From: Natrialba swarupiae
GTDB lineage: Archaea; Halobacteriota; Halobacteria; Halobacteriales; Natrialbaceae
Length of the DNA: 64,000 nucleotides
Assembly: GCF_008245225.1 (NCBI RefSeq)
Contig: NZ_VTAW01000014.1
Location: 1-64,000, forward strand
Direction: 5' to 3'
Of this stretch, positions 35,416 through 42,887 are shown piece by piece. Each line of letters begins with the position of its first letter. Within the stretch, counting starts at the first letter, position 1. Under the pieces are notes generated by a model that worked only from the letters and a program-made list of their open reading frames with translations, made no database searches and had not been told where the DNA came from. Made by a program: the position numbers and the translations under genes.

Positions 35416-36324
35416 TCACTCCCGGAGGTGCTGACAAAGAAACGATGTCTGTCGATCGACAAGGCAGTCGAACGTTGGAGGGGTGTACACGTCGAAGTGA
35501 CCGATGGACAACCGAAGACATTCAACGTCGTTGAGCTTCGCGACGAGCCGCCGGACCGTCCAAGAGGGAATAAGCCGGTCTCGCGTCGCCTCAACGACGA
35601 ACGTCGGACAGGTGACATCTTCCGCCTTTGAGATAGGGCGATAAAACGGGATGGTCGCAGCTACCCGACCGGGGACCTCGTTCCGGAATGTCTCGTCCGC
35701 AGGGACAAGCGCCTCGACCGCGGCTTTCGCGTTGGGCGTATTTAACACCCCAAATCTGTCCTCCTCATTGACGATTGGGACGTAATGGGGAGTTCGCTTG
35801 ACCACCGCTCGCGGGAGATCCCGGAGCGCGCCGACGGTAGCGGGCCGGGCATACGACACACCCCCTCGCCAGAGCATATGAGCGACAGACGCGAGGCCAT
35901 CGCTGAATGGTACCTGTGTGACGACTGCTGTTACGTCTTTGTCTCGTGCCGCGGTCATAATTACGTGTCCGCCACTGAGAGATGTCCCCCAGAGCGCGAG
36001 TCGGCCCCCGTCAACATCTTCTCGAGCGCGAACGTGATTGACAGCCGCCTGCCAGTCTGCGAGTTGTCGGTGAGGACTGACCAGATTTCGCGGTTGGCCG
36101 TCGCTGTCGCCAAAGGTACGGTAGTCGAAGACGAATGCAGCCAGCCCCTGTTGGGCAAACCGCCGTGCGTACGCAGGCAATCGCCACGTTCTCTCACCGC
36201 CGAACCCGTGGGCTAGTACCACAATAGGCGGCTGAGTGTCTTCGTCGGGGAGATAGAGATCACCGCGGCACATCTCGCCACTACTTTGGAATCGAACCGG
36301 TTTCGGGTCGACGGACACGCCCAT
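35416..36324 (-). CDS. Alpha/beta hydrolase under TetR control
   Basis: A 302-residue enzyme with the alpha/beta hydrolase fold. The oxyanion segment is LAHGFGGERTW (residues about 35-46), the nucleophile is Ser in LWGTSLSGGHV, the acidic residue sits in VVEATRDRLIPS and the His in LSIGHFDVYTPP. Substrate is unclear; the nearest look-alikes are dienelactone-hydrolase and acetyl-esterase types. A 22-base operator (36325-36346) touches its start codon and a TATA-like ATATAAAG follows near 36352, so the transcript is leaderless and directly blockable. The adjacent leftward TetR gene and the divergent NrfD gene share the operator type. Confidence 0.8.
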   Translation of the reverse strand: MGVSVDPKPVRFQSSGEMCRGDLYLPDEDTQPPIVVLAHGFGGERTWRLPAYARRFAQQGLAAFVFDYRTFGDSDGQPRNLVSPHRQLADWQAAVNHVRAREDVDGGRLALWGTSLSGGHVIMTAARDKDVTAVVTQVPFSDGLASVAHMLWRGGVSYARPATVGALRDLPRAVVKRTPHYVPIVNEEDRFGVLNTPNAKAAVEALVPADETFRNEVPGRVAATIPFYRPISKAEDVTCPTFVVEATRDRLIPSWTVRRLVAKLNDVECLRLSIGHFDVYTPPTFDCLVDRQTSFLCQHLRE

Positions 36325-36346
36325 ACTGACCGATCGTTCGGTCAGT
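36325..36346. promoter_or_regulatory. TetR operator at the hydrolase promoter
   Basis: ACTGACCGA-TCGT-TCGGTCAGT: perfect nine-base arms about four bases. It begins at the base before the start codon and ends next to the TATA element, so bound repressor would block transcription start. Confidence 0.75.
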
Positions 36347-36555
36347 GACGATATAAAGCCTCCTGTCGGTTTTGTTCAACCATTTATTACACGATAAATC
36401 TCCCGAAGGGAGCGTAGAGAGCCCACTACTTGGGCCTTTCACGGGATAAGCGGGCAACTATTAGATAGAAGATCCGGTGGGTGAATGATAGACACTCACA
36501 AGAACTGATAATAGAGACATCGTCGCAGGGGTGAGGTGACTCGTCGCCAGTGGGA

Positions 36556-37185
36556 CTATTCGTGCTGCTTAATCTCCTCGAGATACGCGTCTGCAGCGTC
36601 GCGAACGGCAGCCATCCATTCGGTGTCTTCTTCGCACGACCGGAGCAGGAGCCCGCCTTCGAAGAAGACAAACAGCACGCTAGCGGTCGCCTCTGGATCG
36701 ACATCGATGAACGTACCGTCCTCGATTCCGTCCTCGATCAGTGCCACGAGGTGGTCCCGCATCACTTCGTCGGTTACCGTGACGTACGTGCGCATTTCCT
36801 GGTCTCGAACCGCCTGCGCGCGCATCTCGAGGATAGTTGCAATGTACCCCGGTGCGAAGACATCCTCGAAGAGGACACCGTCATCGGCCTCGCCCAACAG
36901 TACTATATCCAGCAGCCGAGAAAGGGTCTCCTGAGCATCACCCTCATATTCTTCGACGAGGCGCTCAAGGTACCAAGAGAGAAACTCCTCCGAGAACTGC
37001 ATGAGGAGGTCGTACTTGTCGTCGAAGTGATAATATAACGTCGACTTGCTTAGTGAGGTCCGGTCGGCGATCCGCTGGATTGACACCCCTGCGTAGCCAC
37101 TGTCGCGTAGCACTAGGTACGTCGAACGGAAAATCTCCTCGATGCTCGTGGAGGGGTCGGCGAACGGCTCGTTTACAGCGGTCAT
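36556..37185 (-). CDS. TetR-family transcriptional repressor
   Basis: A 209-residue TetR protein. Residues 10-55 hold the helix-turn-helix: SIQRIADRTSLSKSTLYYHF followed by DDKYDLLMQFSEEF, the canonical family N-terminus. The remaining 150 residues are helical, the ligand and dimer domain (DVFAPGYIATILEMRAQAVR, EDGTFIDVDPEATASVLFVF). The start at 37185 (MTAVNEPFADPSTSI) is chosen because an operator (37186-37207) lies immediately before it, so the protein blocks its own promoter. Matching operators precede the hydrolase and the NrfD gene, which defines a small regulon. The inducer is unknown. Confidence 0.85.
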   Translation of the reverse strand: MTAVNEPFADPSTSIEEIFRSTYLVLRDSGYAGVSIQRIADRTSLSKSTLYYHFDDKYDLLMQFSEEFLSWYLERLVEEYEGDAQETLSRLLDIVLLGEADDGVLFEDVFAPGYIATILEMRAQAVRDQEMRTYVTVTDEVMRDHLVALIEDGIEDGTFIDVDPEATASVLFVFFEGGLLLRSCEEDTEWMAAVRDAADAYLEEIKQHE

Positions 37186-37283
37186 CCTGACCGGTTGTTC
37201 GGTCAGGGGATGCATAAACCCAAGCAAAACGATTAATAGCACACCGAATGTTCGTTCAGGTATGGACCGAACGTTCGGTCAGT
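37186..37283. promoter_or_regulatory. TetR operator cluster between TetR and NrfD genes
   Basis: Three sites of the same design: 37186-37207 (arms CCTGACCG and CGGTCAGG), 37239-37260 (an imperfect site around CCGAATGTTCGTTCAGG), and 37262-37283 with the perfect core GACCGAACGTTCGGTC at 37265-37280. The last two centres are 23 bases apart, about two helical turns. They sit between the leftward TetR gene and the rightward NrfD gene. Confidence 0.7.
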
Positions 37284-37431
37284 CGCGTTGGACACGGGCT
37301 TGTTGTCGAATACACGCAGCGTCTCAATTCGCCCATGTGGCTCAGTTGAGTATGTTGGGAACATGTCTAGTCGAGGCAGGACTCTTTCCGGAAAACCATT
37401 CGGTCCTTGAGCTGGGTATGAGGGTGGACCG

Positions 37432-38796
37432 ATGAGCACGAAACTCCCAACCACCGAGGACATCGTTCAACCAATGCAACAGACGACGAGGTGGTACTAC
37501 CTCACGTTCGCCACGGCTGCAAGTGCTCTGCTCCTGTGGCTCGTTGCGTGGGCCTACCAGCTCCAACAGGGGATGATCGTCACCGGCCTCTCCGACTGGG
37601 GCTCTGGTGGGGGCGTTACATGGGGGTTATACATCGGCGCAATGATCTGGTGGATCGGCATCGCTCACGGAGGAATCATCCTCTCGGCGGCGGTTCGCCT
37701 ACTTGGGATGGACCGCTACATGCCCGTCGCCCGAATCGCCGAAATGTTAACCATCGCGGGTCTCTCCGCGGCGGGGTTTTATGTTCTCATCCACATGGGT
37801 CGACCTGACCGAATGGTCACGAGCATCGTTGGCCACTACCATATTACGGTCAACAACTCGCCGCTGGTGTGGGACATGACCGTCATCACAGCCTACTTTG
37901 TCCTTACCGCGACGTATCTCGGACTGACGCTCCGATACGACATTACACGGCTGCGTGACCAGTTGCCGAGCTTGTTCGAGCCAGTCTACAAAATAATGAC
38001 GATCGGATACTCCGAGAAGGAGGACGAAGTCATCGAGCGGATGGTCTGGTGGATCGCGCTGGCGATTATCATTATGGCACCCCTGCTGCTTCACGGCGGC
38101 GTCATTCCGTGGCTGTTTGCTCTGTTGCCGACCTACCCCGGCTGGTTCGGCGCTATCCAGGGACCGCAGTTCCTCACGATCGCGCTGACGTCGGCGATCA
38201 GCGGTGTGATCCTGGTTTCCTACGCCTTCCGGCGCGCATACGACTGGGACCATATCATCACCGACGACATCTTCCGCGGCCTACTGCTGTGGCTCGGCTT
38301 CTTCTGCCTGCTGTTCCTGTGGCTGCAGCTCCAGCAGATCACCTCCGGCAGTTTCTTCCCGGGCACCGGCCTCGAGCAGGCGACGGCGTCGAAGCTCTCG
38401 CATCCGATGTACGTCGGTCCGATGCTGATGGTGCTTGGCGTGCTGGCGTACATCTTCGCGACGACGTTGCGTCCGTCACTGTTTAGTAAAGGGCGAACGA
38501 TCGTCGCCAGTTTGTTGGTGCTGATCGCCACGCTCGTCGAGAAGACCTATTTCGTCGTCGCCGGCCTCTGGTACCCCACGTTCAGCATCTACGCAGCCAC
38601 GCCCGGCGAGTACTTCCCGAGCCTCATCGAGCTGACCTCGGTGCTGGGCACGATAGGGATGGTGACGCTGCTCTTCCTCGTGCTGGCAAAAGTCGTACCA
38701 GTAATCGAACTCCACGCTATCGAACACCTTCGAACGGAGAGCGGTGAGACGGCCCCCCAAGAACCGAGAGCTAGTGTTCCCTCCGACCGGGAGTAA
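37432..38796 (+). CDS. NrfD/PsrC-like membrane oxidoreductase subunit
   Basis: A 454-residue membrane protein with about ten hydrophobic helices, matching the NrfD/PsrC quinol-interacting subunit: MTVITAYFVLTATYLGLTLR, IALAIIIMAPLLLHGGVIPW, and TFSIYAATPGEYFPSLIELT near the end are family blocks. The N-terminus is cytosolic (STKLPTTEDIVQP). In complete complexes it pairs with iron-sulfur and molybdenum subunits, none of which is encoded here. Its ATG overlaps the TGA of a short upstream frame (37262-37435, starting MDRTFGQSRWTRACC) by four bases, which may be a leader or a remnant. The operators at 37186-37283 imply TetR control. Confidence 0.8.
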   Translation: MSTKLPTTEDIVQPMQQTTRWYYLTFATAASALLLWLVAWAYQLQQGMIVTGLSDWGSGGGVTWGLYIGAMIWWIGIAHGGIILSAAVRLLGMDRYMPVARIAEMLTIAGLSAAGFYVLIHMGRPDRMVTSIVGHYHITVNNSPLVWDMTVITAYFVLTATYLGLTLRYDITRLRDQLPSLFEPVYKIMTIGYSEKEDEVIERMVWWIALAIIIMAPLLLHGGVIPWLFALLPTYPGWFGAIQGPQFLTIALTSAISGVILVSYAFRRAYDWDHIITDDIFRGLLLWLGFFCLLFLWLQLQQITSGSFFPGTGLEQATASKLSHPMYVGPMLMVLGVLAYIFATTLRPSLFSKGRTIVASLLVLIATLVEKTYFVVAGLWYPTFSIYAATPGEYFPSLIELTSVLGTIGMVTLLFLVLAKVVPVIELHAIEHLRTESGETAPQEPRASVPSDRE

Positions 38797-39009
38797 CGGC
38801 GGTCGACAGATCTGTCGCCCGGTGACCGTCGCCGCTTGTGTCCAAACAGAGCAAGCCAGACGGCGACTGTGAGTATTTGCGCCGTGTCGACCTCGAGATT
38901 CGGACTGGACTCTTTCCCGCTCTAGATGGGAATCTTCAATGATAAGACATTAATCAATCTCGAATATAACGAACCATTCTCAATCTATAAGGGTGCACAG
39001 GTCAAACTA

Positions 39010-39549
39010 ATGAGCAAGCCCATGGACGACTGGACTGAAACGATGACCGCTCGCGATCGGATCGAGGACGTTGCTCTCACACTCCGCGAGCCGCGGTCAG
39101 TTAACTGGATCAAAGAGCAAGCAGAAGTTGGCTCCTGGGAAACGGCGAAATCCCATCTCGAGTCACTTGTCGACGCTGGGCAGTTGACTGTCGTTACAGT
39201 CGACGGGGATACGCGCTACAAAATCGATCCGATGCGCGCATATCTCGATCACATCCAGGAGCTCGTTGTCGAGAACACGAAAGACGAACTGCGAGACGAA
39301 CTCGAAGCAATCGCCGCAGAAATTGCAGACTGGAAGCGCGAGTACGACGTCGATTCCCTCGAGGAACTCGAGGCATCGCTCGGCGAGGAACTGCCGCCAG
39401 AGGAGATCCGAGATCGCCGAAAGGTCATCACCTACTGGGAAGAGAATAACCACCACCGACAGCTAATTACGAACGCTCTCGGGTTGTACGACGATCTCTC
39501 GGCACAGAGTCACGCCTCGGATTCCAATCACCCCCAACACGCGGATTAG
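39010..39549 (+). CDS. DUF7342-type winged-helix protein
   Basis: A 179-residue protein whose front (DWTETMTARDRIEDVALTLR, then EPRSVNWIKEQAEVGSWETA and KSHLESLVDAGQL) forms a winged helix of the DUF7342 pattern, followed by a long helical tail (ENTKDELRDELEAIAAEIAD). The start at 39010 (MSKPMDDW) is preferred over an in-frame ATG at 38926 that adds an unlikely leader. The TATA-like ATCTATAAGG near 38985 lies about 25 bases before it. The gene that follows starts one base after its stop; in haloarchaea such pairs usually travel together and may form a toxin-antitoxin-like unit. Confidence 0.75.
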   Translation: MSKPMDDWTETMTARDRIEDVALTLREPRSVNWIKEQAEVGSWETAKSHLESLVDAGQLTVVTVDGDTRYKIDPMRAYLDHIQELVVENTKDELRDELEAIAAEIADWKREYDVDSLEELEASLGEELPPEEIRDRRKVITYWEENNHHRQLITNALGLYDDLSAQSHASDSNHPQHAD

Positions 39550-39550
39550 A

Positions 39551-40003
39551 ATGGGACGGTTCACTAGCGGTGGGAATCCGTACGACAAGCGGCGTGTCTA
39601 CGAGCGAATTCATCAACGACTGAGTACGCAACCGGAGTTCTCTGACGTCCAGTATCTCCCCTCCAAAAACCGACCCCGCGAGATTCATGCTGACGTTGAC
39701 GTTTCGCAGTTTCTCCAGCAGTCGTATCCGTCGACGACCGCTCGAGTCGAAATCGAATTCATGTTTCGGCAAGACTGGAACCACTACTGGATTCAGTGGG
39801 TCGAACCCGAACGTGGCCTTTCCTGCGGGTGGCACCAGGACAATACTCATTCGGACTTGGGTCAGTGTCACTTCCAGATTGATTATCCAGATGGGAGCGT
39901 AGATCGAGAGGAAGCCACGTTTCTAGATGCTCATCCGCTATCAGTCGTCGAAACTCGACTCCAAAGTCTTCCAACAAAGCTTATGACATCCTCCGCGCCG
40001 TGA
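39551..40003 (+). CDS. Partner of the DUF7342 gene, 3' end replaced by an insertion
   Basis: A 150-residue protein (MGRFTSGGNPYDKRRVYERI at its N-terminus). It shows mixed alpha-beta segments such as ARVEIEFMFRQDWNHYWIQW and ends its native part near HPLSVVETRLQSLPTKL. The next codons (MTSSAP and stop) come from the right end of a TnpB element that begins at 39984 with TGACATCCTCC. The true C-terminus is therefore lost and the gene may be truncated. With the regulator before it, it forms a two-gene unit common in haloarchaea; its activity is unknown. Confidence 0.65.
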   Translation: MGRFTSGGNPYDKRRVYERIHQRLSTQPEFSDVQYLPSKNRPREIHADVDVSQFLQQSYPSTTARVEIEFMFRQDWNHYWIQWVEPERGLSCGWHQDNTHSDLGQCHFQIDYPDGSVDREEATFLDAHPLSVVETRLQSLPTKLMTSSAP

Positions 40004-41400
40004 ACGGCGCGGTTTCCTCCGTGGGAGTCTCAGCCGGTCTACGACTCGCCGGAGGCAACATTCCCGTCACGGTGGACGGTACTCGGGTCTGTGCGCTGTT
40101 CTTTGGGACTTTCGTGAGAGCGTGGTGACTCCGACCATTCATGGTCGTCCCACTCGAACCGCACGGGCCGTGCCATCGGCCTGACTACCTGTTCTGTCTG
40201 CTGTCTCAGGAACGTTTCTGACGCCGTGAGGTCGGCGTGTCCCTCGAACCCACACGGGCAGGTGAGTGTGTCCTGATGCCGTGTTGTTCGGTCTGTACCG
40301 CCGCACTGCGGGCACTCTTGACTGGTCCACGCTTCCGACCGGACCTCCACCGAGATTCCGTATTCCTCGGCGGTACAGACCAGTCGCTCGGTGAATTGCT
40401 TGAACGCCCAGAAGTTGTGCGTCTTCGCGTTGGTTTCGACAGACCAGTGCGTTTCGAGCACGTCGGTCAACCCACCGATATACACCGTGTCCACTCCTTC
40501 GGCGTACAGCCGTTCGAGCAAGTCACGACACAACGCTTCCTGAGCGTGGTCGCGGCGGCGAGTCCGTTTCCGGTACAGCCGCCGGATACGCTCGCTACTG
40601 TATTGCCCTTCCCGTAGCTTGGACTGCAACCGGGCGATCTCTCGCGTCGTGTCGCGGAACCTGTGGAACAACTCGTGGCCTTCGTACAGGTATTGTTCGC
40701 CGGTCGTCGTGGTACAGGCGACGAGATTGTTCGCACCGATGTCCAGGGCGGCCTTCTCGTCGGCCAGTGGAGTTGCCTGTTCGTCTGAAGAAACAGTCAC
40801 GGGTTGCGAAGCCCTGAACGTGCTGTCAGTCTCGTCGTACCACAGGTCCAACCGGCCCTGTTTCTCGTAGTCGGGCCAATTCGGGTCGCCAGCGATTTCC
40901 AGCCGGAGACGCCCGGTGTGGTCGTATCGGTCTTTCAACTCACTCCCGACCAGTATCTCGATCCGGGAGCGATCGCCCCATTCGACGGTGTACGACGTGT
41001 TACGAATGACGGTCTTGAGTTGCCGCCCATCGTCCTCATTGCCACGGAATCCCGGCGGTTCCGGGTGTTCCGTAATCGACGTGTTCGACTCATCGTGATA
41101 CGCTTTCTTGTTCTCGAAGAACCCGCGCCACGCTTCGCTGTTCTTTCGTATTACTTGTTGGGCGGTGGACGCACCGAGAACGCCTTTGTATCGGCCTTCG
41201 AGTCGGCCCGTATCGGCGTCCCACACGTCTTCGTCCTTGAAGCCGTCCTCGTCGTTGTACCGCATGAGGCGTTCGTAGTTGACTTCGTTCCAGAGAGCGG
41301 CGGAAGCGTCCAGCAGGTCCCGTAGCAGCTGCTCCCCGGTATCGGAGAGCGGTCGCACGGCAAACGTGTTGGTGCGCTTCATGCCACAATTCTTTCACGT
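39984..41400 (-). mobile_element. IS200/IS605-type (TnpB-only) element
   Basis: The right end is at 39984-40012: TGACATCCTCC followed by a stem CCGCGCC (39993-39999) and GGCGCGG (40006-40012) with loop GTGAAC. The only gene is tnpB (40039-41382, leftward). No TnpA is present, as in IS1341-like elements. The left end lies near 41383-41427 but cannot be fixed by eye. The same terminal sequence (TGACATCCTCC plus a GC stem) appears at 63763. Confidence 0.7.
40039..41382 (-). CDS. tnpB: TnpB RNA-guided nuclease-like protein
   Basis: A 447-residue TnpB. RuvC-I has [18 protein letters not shown] with the Asp near residue 219; RuvC-III has [14 protein letters not shown] with its Asp. The zinc ribbon is [22 protein letters not shown]. 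In the RuvC-II position ([18 protein letters not shown]), however, a Gly takes the place of the usual Glu (in contrast, relics here have FEDLEQ and FENLKH). This raises the question whether the protein cleaves DNA. The C-terminus is extended and polar ([14 protein letters not shown]). TnpB uses an RNA from the element's right end as guide. The start at 41382 fits ([20 protein letters not shown]). Confidence 0.85.
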   Translation of the reverse strand: MKRTNTFAVRPLSDTGEQLLRDLLDASAALWNEVNYERLMRYNDEDGFKDEDVWDADTGRLEGRYKGVLGASTAQQVIRKNSEAWRGFFENKKAYHDESNTSITEHPEPPGFRGNEDDGRQLKTVIRNTSYTVEWGDRSRIEILVGSELKDRYDHTGRLRLEIAGDPNWPDYEKQGRLDLWYDETDSTFRASQPVTVSSDEQATPLADEKAALDIGANNLVACTTTTGEQYLYEGHELFHRFRDTTREIARLQSKLREGQYSSERIRRLYRKRTRRRDHAQEALCRDLLERLYAEGVDTVYIGGLTDVLETHWSVETNAKTHNFWAFKQFTERLVCTAEEYGISVEVRSEAWTSQECPQCGGTDRTTRHQDTLTCPCGFEGHADLTASETFLRQQTEQVVRPMARPVRFEWDDHEWSESPRSHESPKEQRTDPSTVHRDGNVASGES

Positions 41401-41427
41401 CTTTACGTCAAATAAGTCTTGTGAGAC

Positions 41428-41655
41428 ATGACGACTGAAGCGCCACTAACCTGCTACATCTGTGGGCAGACCAACGACGATTGGATGACAGTTGACATGA
41501 TTGGGTTGTTTGAGGACCAAGAGGCAGCCCGCGAACGCTTCAAAGAAAAGCACGACACGGAACCGGAAAGTTACCTGTTCGTCTGTCCGGCATGTGAAGA
41601 TGAGAATCCCCACCACGCCGAGAACTCTTACGAGAAATACGGGAAATACCAATGA
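41428..41655 (+). CDS. Small zinc-finger protein beside the TnpB element
   Basis: A 75-residue protein with CYICGQTNDDW near the N-terminus and VCPACEDENPHHAENS near the end: two CxxC knuckles separated by 40 residues, with acidic helical middle (EAARERFKEKHDTEPES). Its stop overlaps the start of the next small gene by four bases (41652-41655). It sits just outside the left end of the TnpB element. The family name is not known. Possibly it is an accessory gene that moves with the element. Confidence 0.55.
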   Translation: MTTEAPLTCYICGQTNDDWMTVDMIGLFEDQEAARERFKEKHDTEPESYLFVCPACEDENPHHAENSYEKYGKYQ

Positions 41656-41795
41656 GGCCAGCAATCGACATTTCGCACGGCTTGCACGGACGGCTTAAAG
41701 ACTACGCAGAAGCGAACGATGTGGATCTCTCGGAAGCCTATTCAAAGGTGTTGGAAGCCGGTCTGGAAGCGTTGGAGACTCAAGAACAGCAGTAA
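41652..41795 (+). CDS. 47-residue ribbon-helix-helix-like protein
   Basis: MRPAIDISHGLHGRLKDYAE, then DVDLSEAYSKVLEAGLEALE: a short strand followed by two helices, the plan of an MetJ/Arc-type DNA-binding protein. It overlaps the zinc-finger gene by four bases and is certainly cotranslated with it. A role as antitoxin or element regulator is possible but not shown. Confidence 0.5.
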   Translation: MRPAIDISHGLHGRLKDYAEANDVDLSEAYSKVLEAGLEALETQEQQ

Positions 41796-41826
41796 TACGG
41801 CGGTTTCTCACCGGATCGTACGCGAT

Positions 41827-42294
41827 TCACTCTCGCTGTTGAAAGGTAGAAATCTCTATTGAGTAGGCCCCTTCAAGGAAGCAAGAGAAAATCCCGACTA
41901 CTTGAGTGATAGCTGCGGAGCCGAATGTCCCCCCCTGGATCTGACGTAGCAACGACAGACTGTCGTCCTGCACATGAAAAGTGTACTCAAACTGGTGTAA
42001 GCCTATTGGCTGGAAGTCGTTTGTTAGATAGTCGATGTCATCATAGACGAGAGGCGTATTTGTGAGGGAATTATCGACGCTGGTCTGAAAATCATTATCA
42101 TCAGATAACGCTTCGAGTGCGGCACGAACGTCTGAAACATCGAGTTCTCGCAGGTCTTCGAATCGATAAGCGGCATCATCGACAAGGACGACAGGCCCTT
42201 CAATATCGAGAACGCGAAACTCGCCGATTGGTCTGAGGGAAACTGACTCTGCCTGAATTATAAAAGAGAAGTCGAGATTCGAGTCTTCAGTCAC
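41827..42294 (-). CDS. Hypothetical protein
   Basis: A 155-residue acidic protein (MTEDSNLDFSFIIQAESVSL at its N-terminus). It alternates beta-like strands (FRVLDIEGPVVLVDD, QFEYTFHVQDDSLSLLRQIQ) with short helices. No motif points to an activity. It is 19 bases after a smaller leftward gene (42314-42436), so both share a transcript. Confidence 0.5.
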   Translation of the reverse strand: MTEDSNLDFSFIIQAESVSLRPIGEFRVLDIEGPVVLVDDAAYRFEDLRELDVSDVRAALEALSDDNDFQTSVDNSLTNTPLVYDDIDYLTNDFQPIGLHQFEYTFHVQDDSLSLLRQIQGGTFGSAAITQVVGIFSCFLEGAYSIEISTFQQRE

Positions 42295-42313
42295 ACGTTA
42301 GGGAGCAATTGGA

Positions 42314-42436
42314 CTACTCGACCTGAGCTTCATACTCATCCCAGAGGGTATCAATATCGGTACCCGTCTCATCAGAGATGTGACGCAATAACTGCGCCCG
42401 GTTTTCGAATCGCCGAAGTTGCCCCTTCGCGCTCAT
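42314..42436 (-). CDS. 40-residue hypothetical protein
   Basis: From ATG 42436: MSAKGQLRRFENRAQLLRHI and a tail TDIDTLWDEYEAQVE. It is basic at first, acidic at the end, like a small helical regulator. The same frame is open upstream to 42565, but that part lacks protein-like content. It precedes 41827-42294 in a two-gene unit. Confidence 0.35.
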   Translation of the reverse strand: MSAKGQLRRFENRAQLLRHISDETGTDIDTLWDEYEAQVE

Positions 42437-42887
42437 ACTGGAACATTGACGGCGGTAGAGTAATAAATTGAGGGCTGCTCTTCGTCTGTCGCTCTTTCTT
42501 GGAGTGTCGATGATGAGATGTATCGATAAGTGTTCAAGGATGTCCTTATCGGCAGTTATGTTCAAACACTGCAGGCAGGATTAGTACACCTGTGCTTCTG
42601 ATCCGTTGTTTCCGACTCACCGAGATCGCCTATACGAAACTCGTATCAATGTTTAAACTTCAAATCCTTATCTTACTGTCTAACTATATCCTGCACCGTG
42701 ACAAAACAGCACTAATAGCGAAAGAAAAGCAATCAGAAAGTGCGCAAGGACACTAGGTTAGCCTAATTTCACGGCTTTTCACTTTCACTCTGCTTTTGAA
42801 AGATTTATTGGTATATCTGCCGAACACCAGCATGCCCGCTGTCGAACCACAAACGCCCCTCCTAAACCGGACCCCTTGATCAAATAA
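42437..42887. other. Intergenic interval before the helicase
   Basis: 450 bases with a few short frames and no recognisable gene. AGATTTATTGGTATATCTGC near 42800-42820 is a TATA candidate for the helicase gene, which would then have a leader of about 50 bases. Confidence 0.25.

Noticed and set aside
37262-37435. A gene upstream of NrfD overlapping its ATG
   Set aside because: The frame begins inside the TetR operator and is Cys/Arg-rich without a family; kept only as a note with the NrfD gene.
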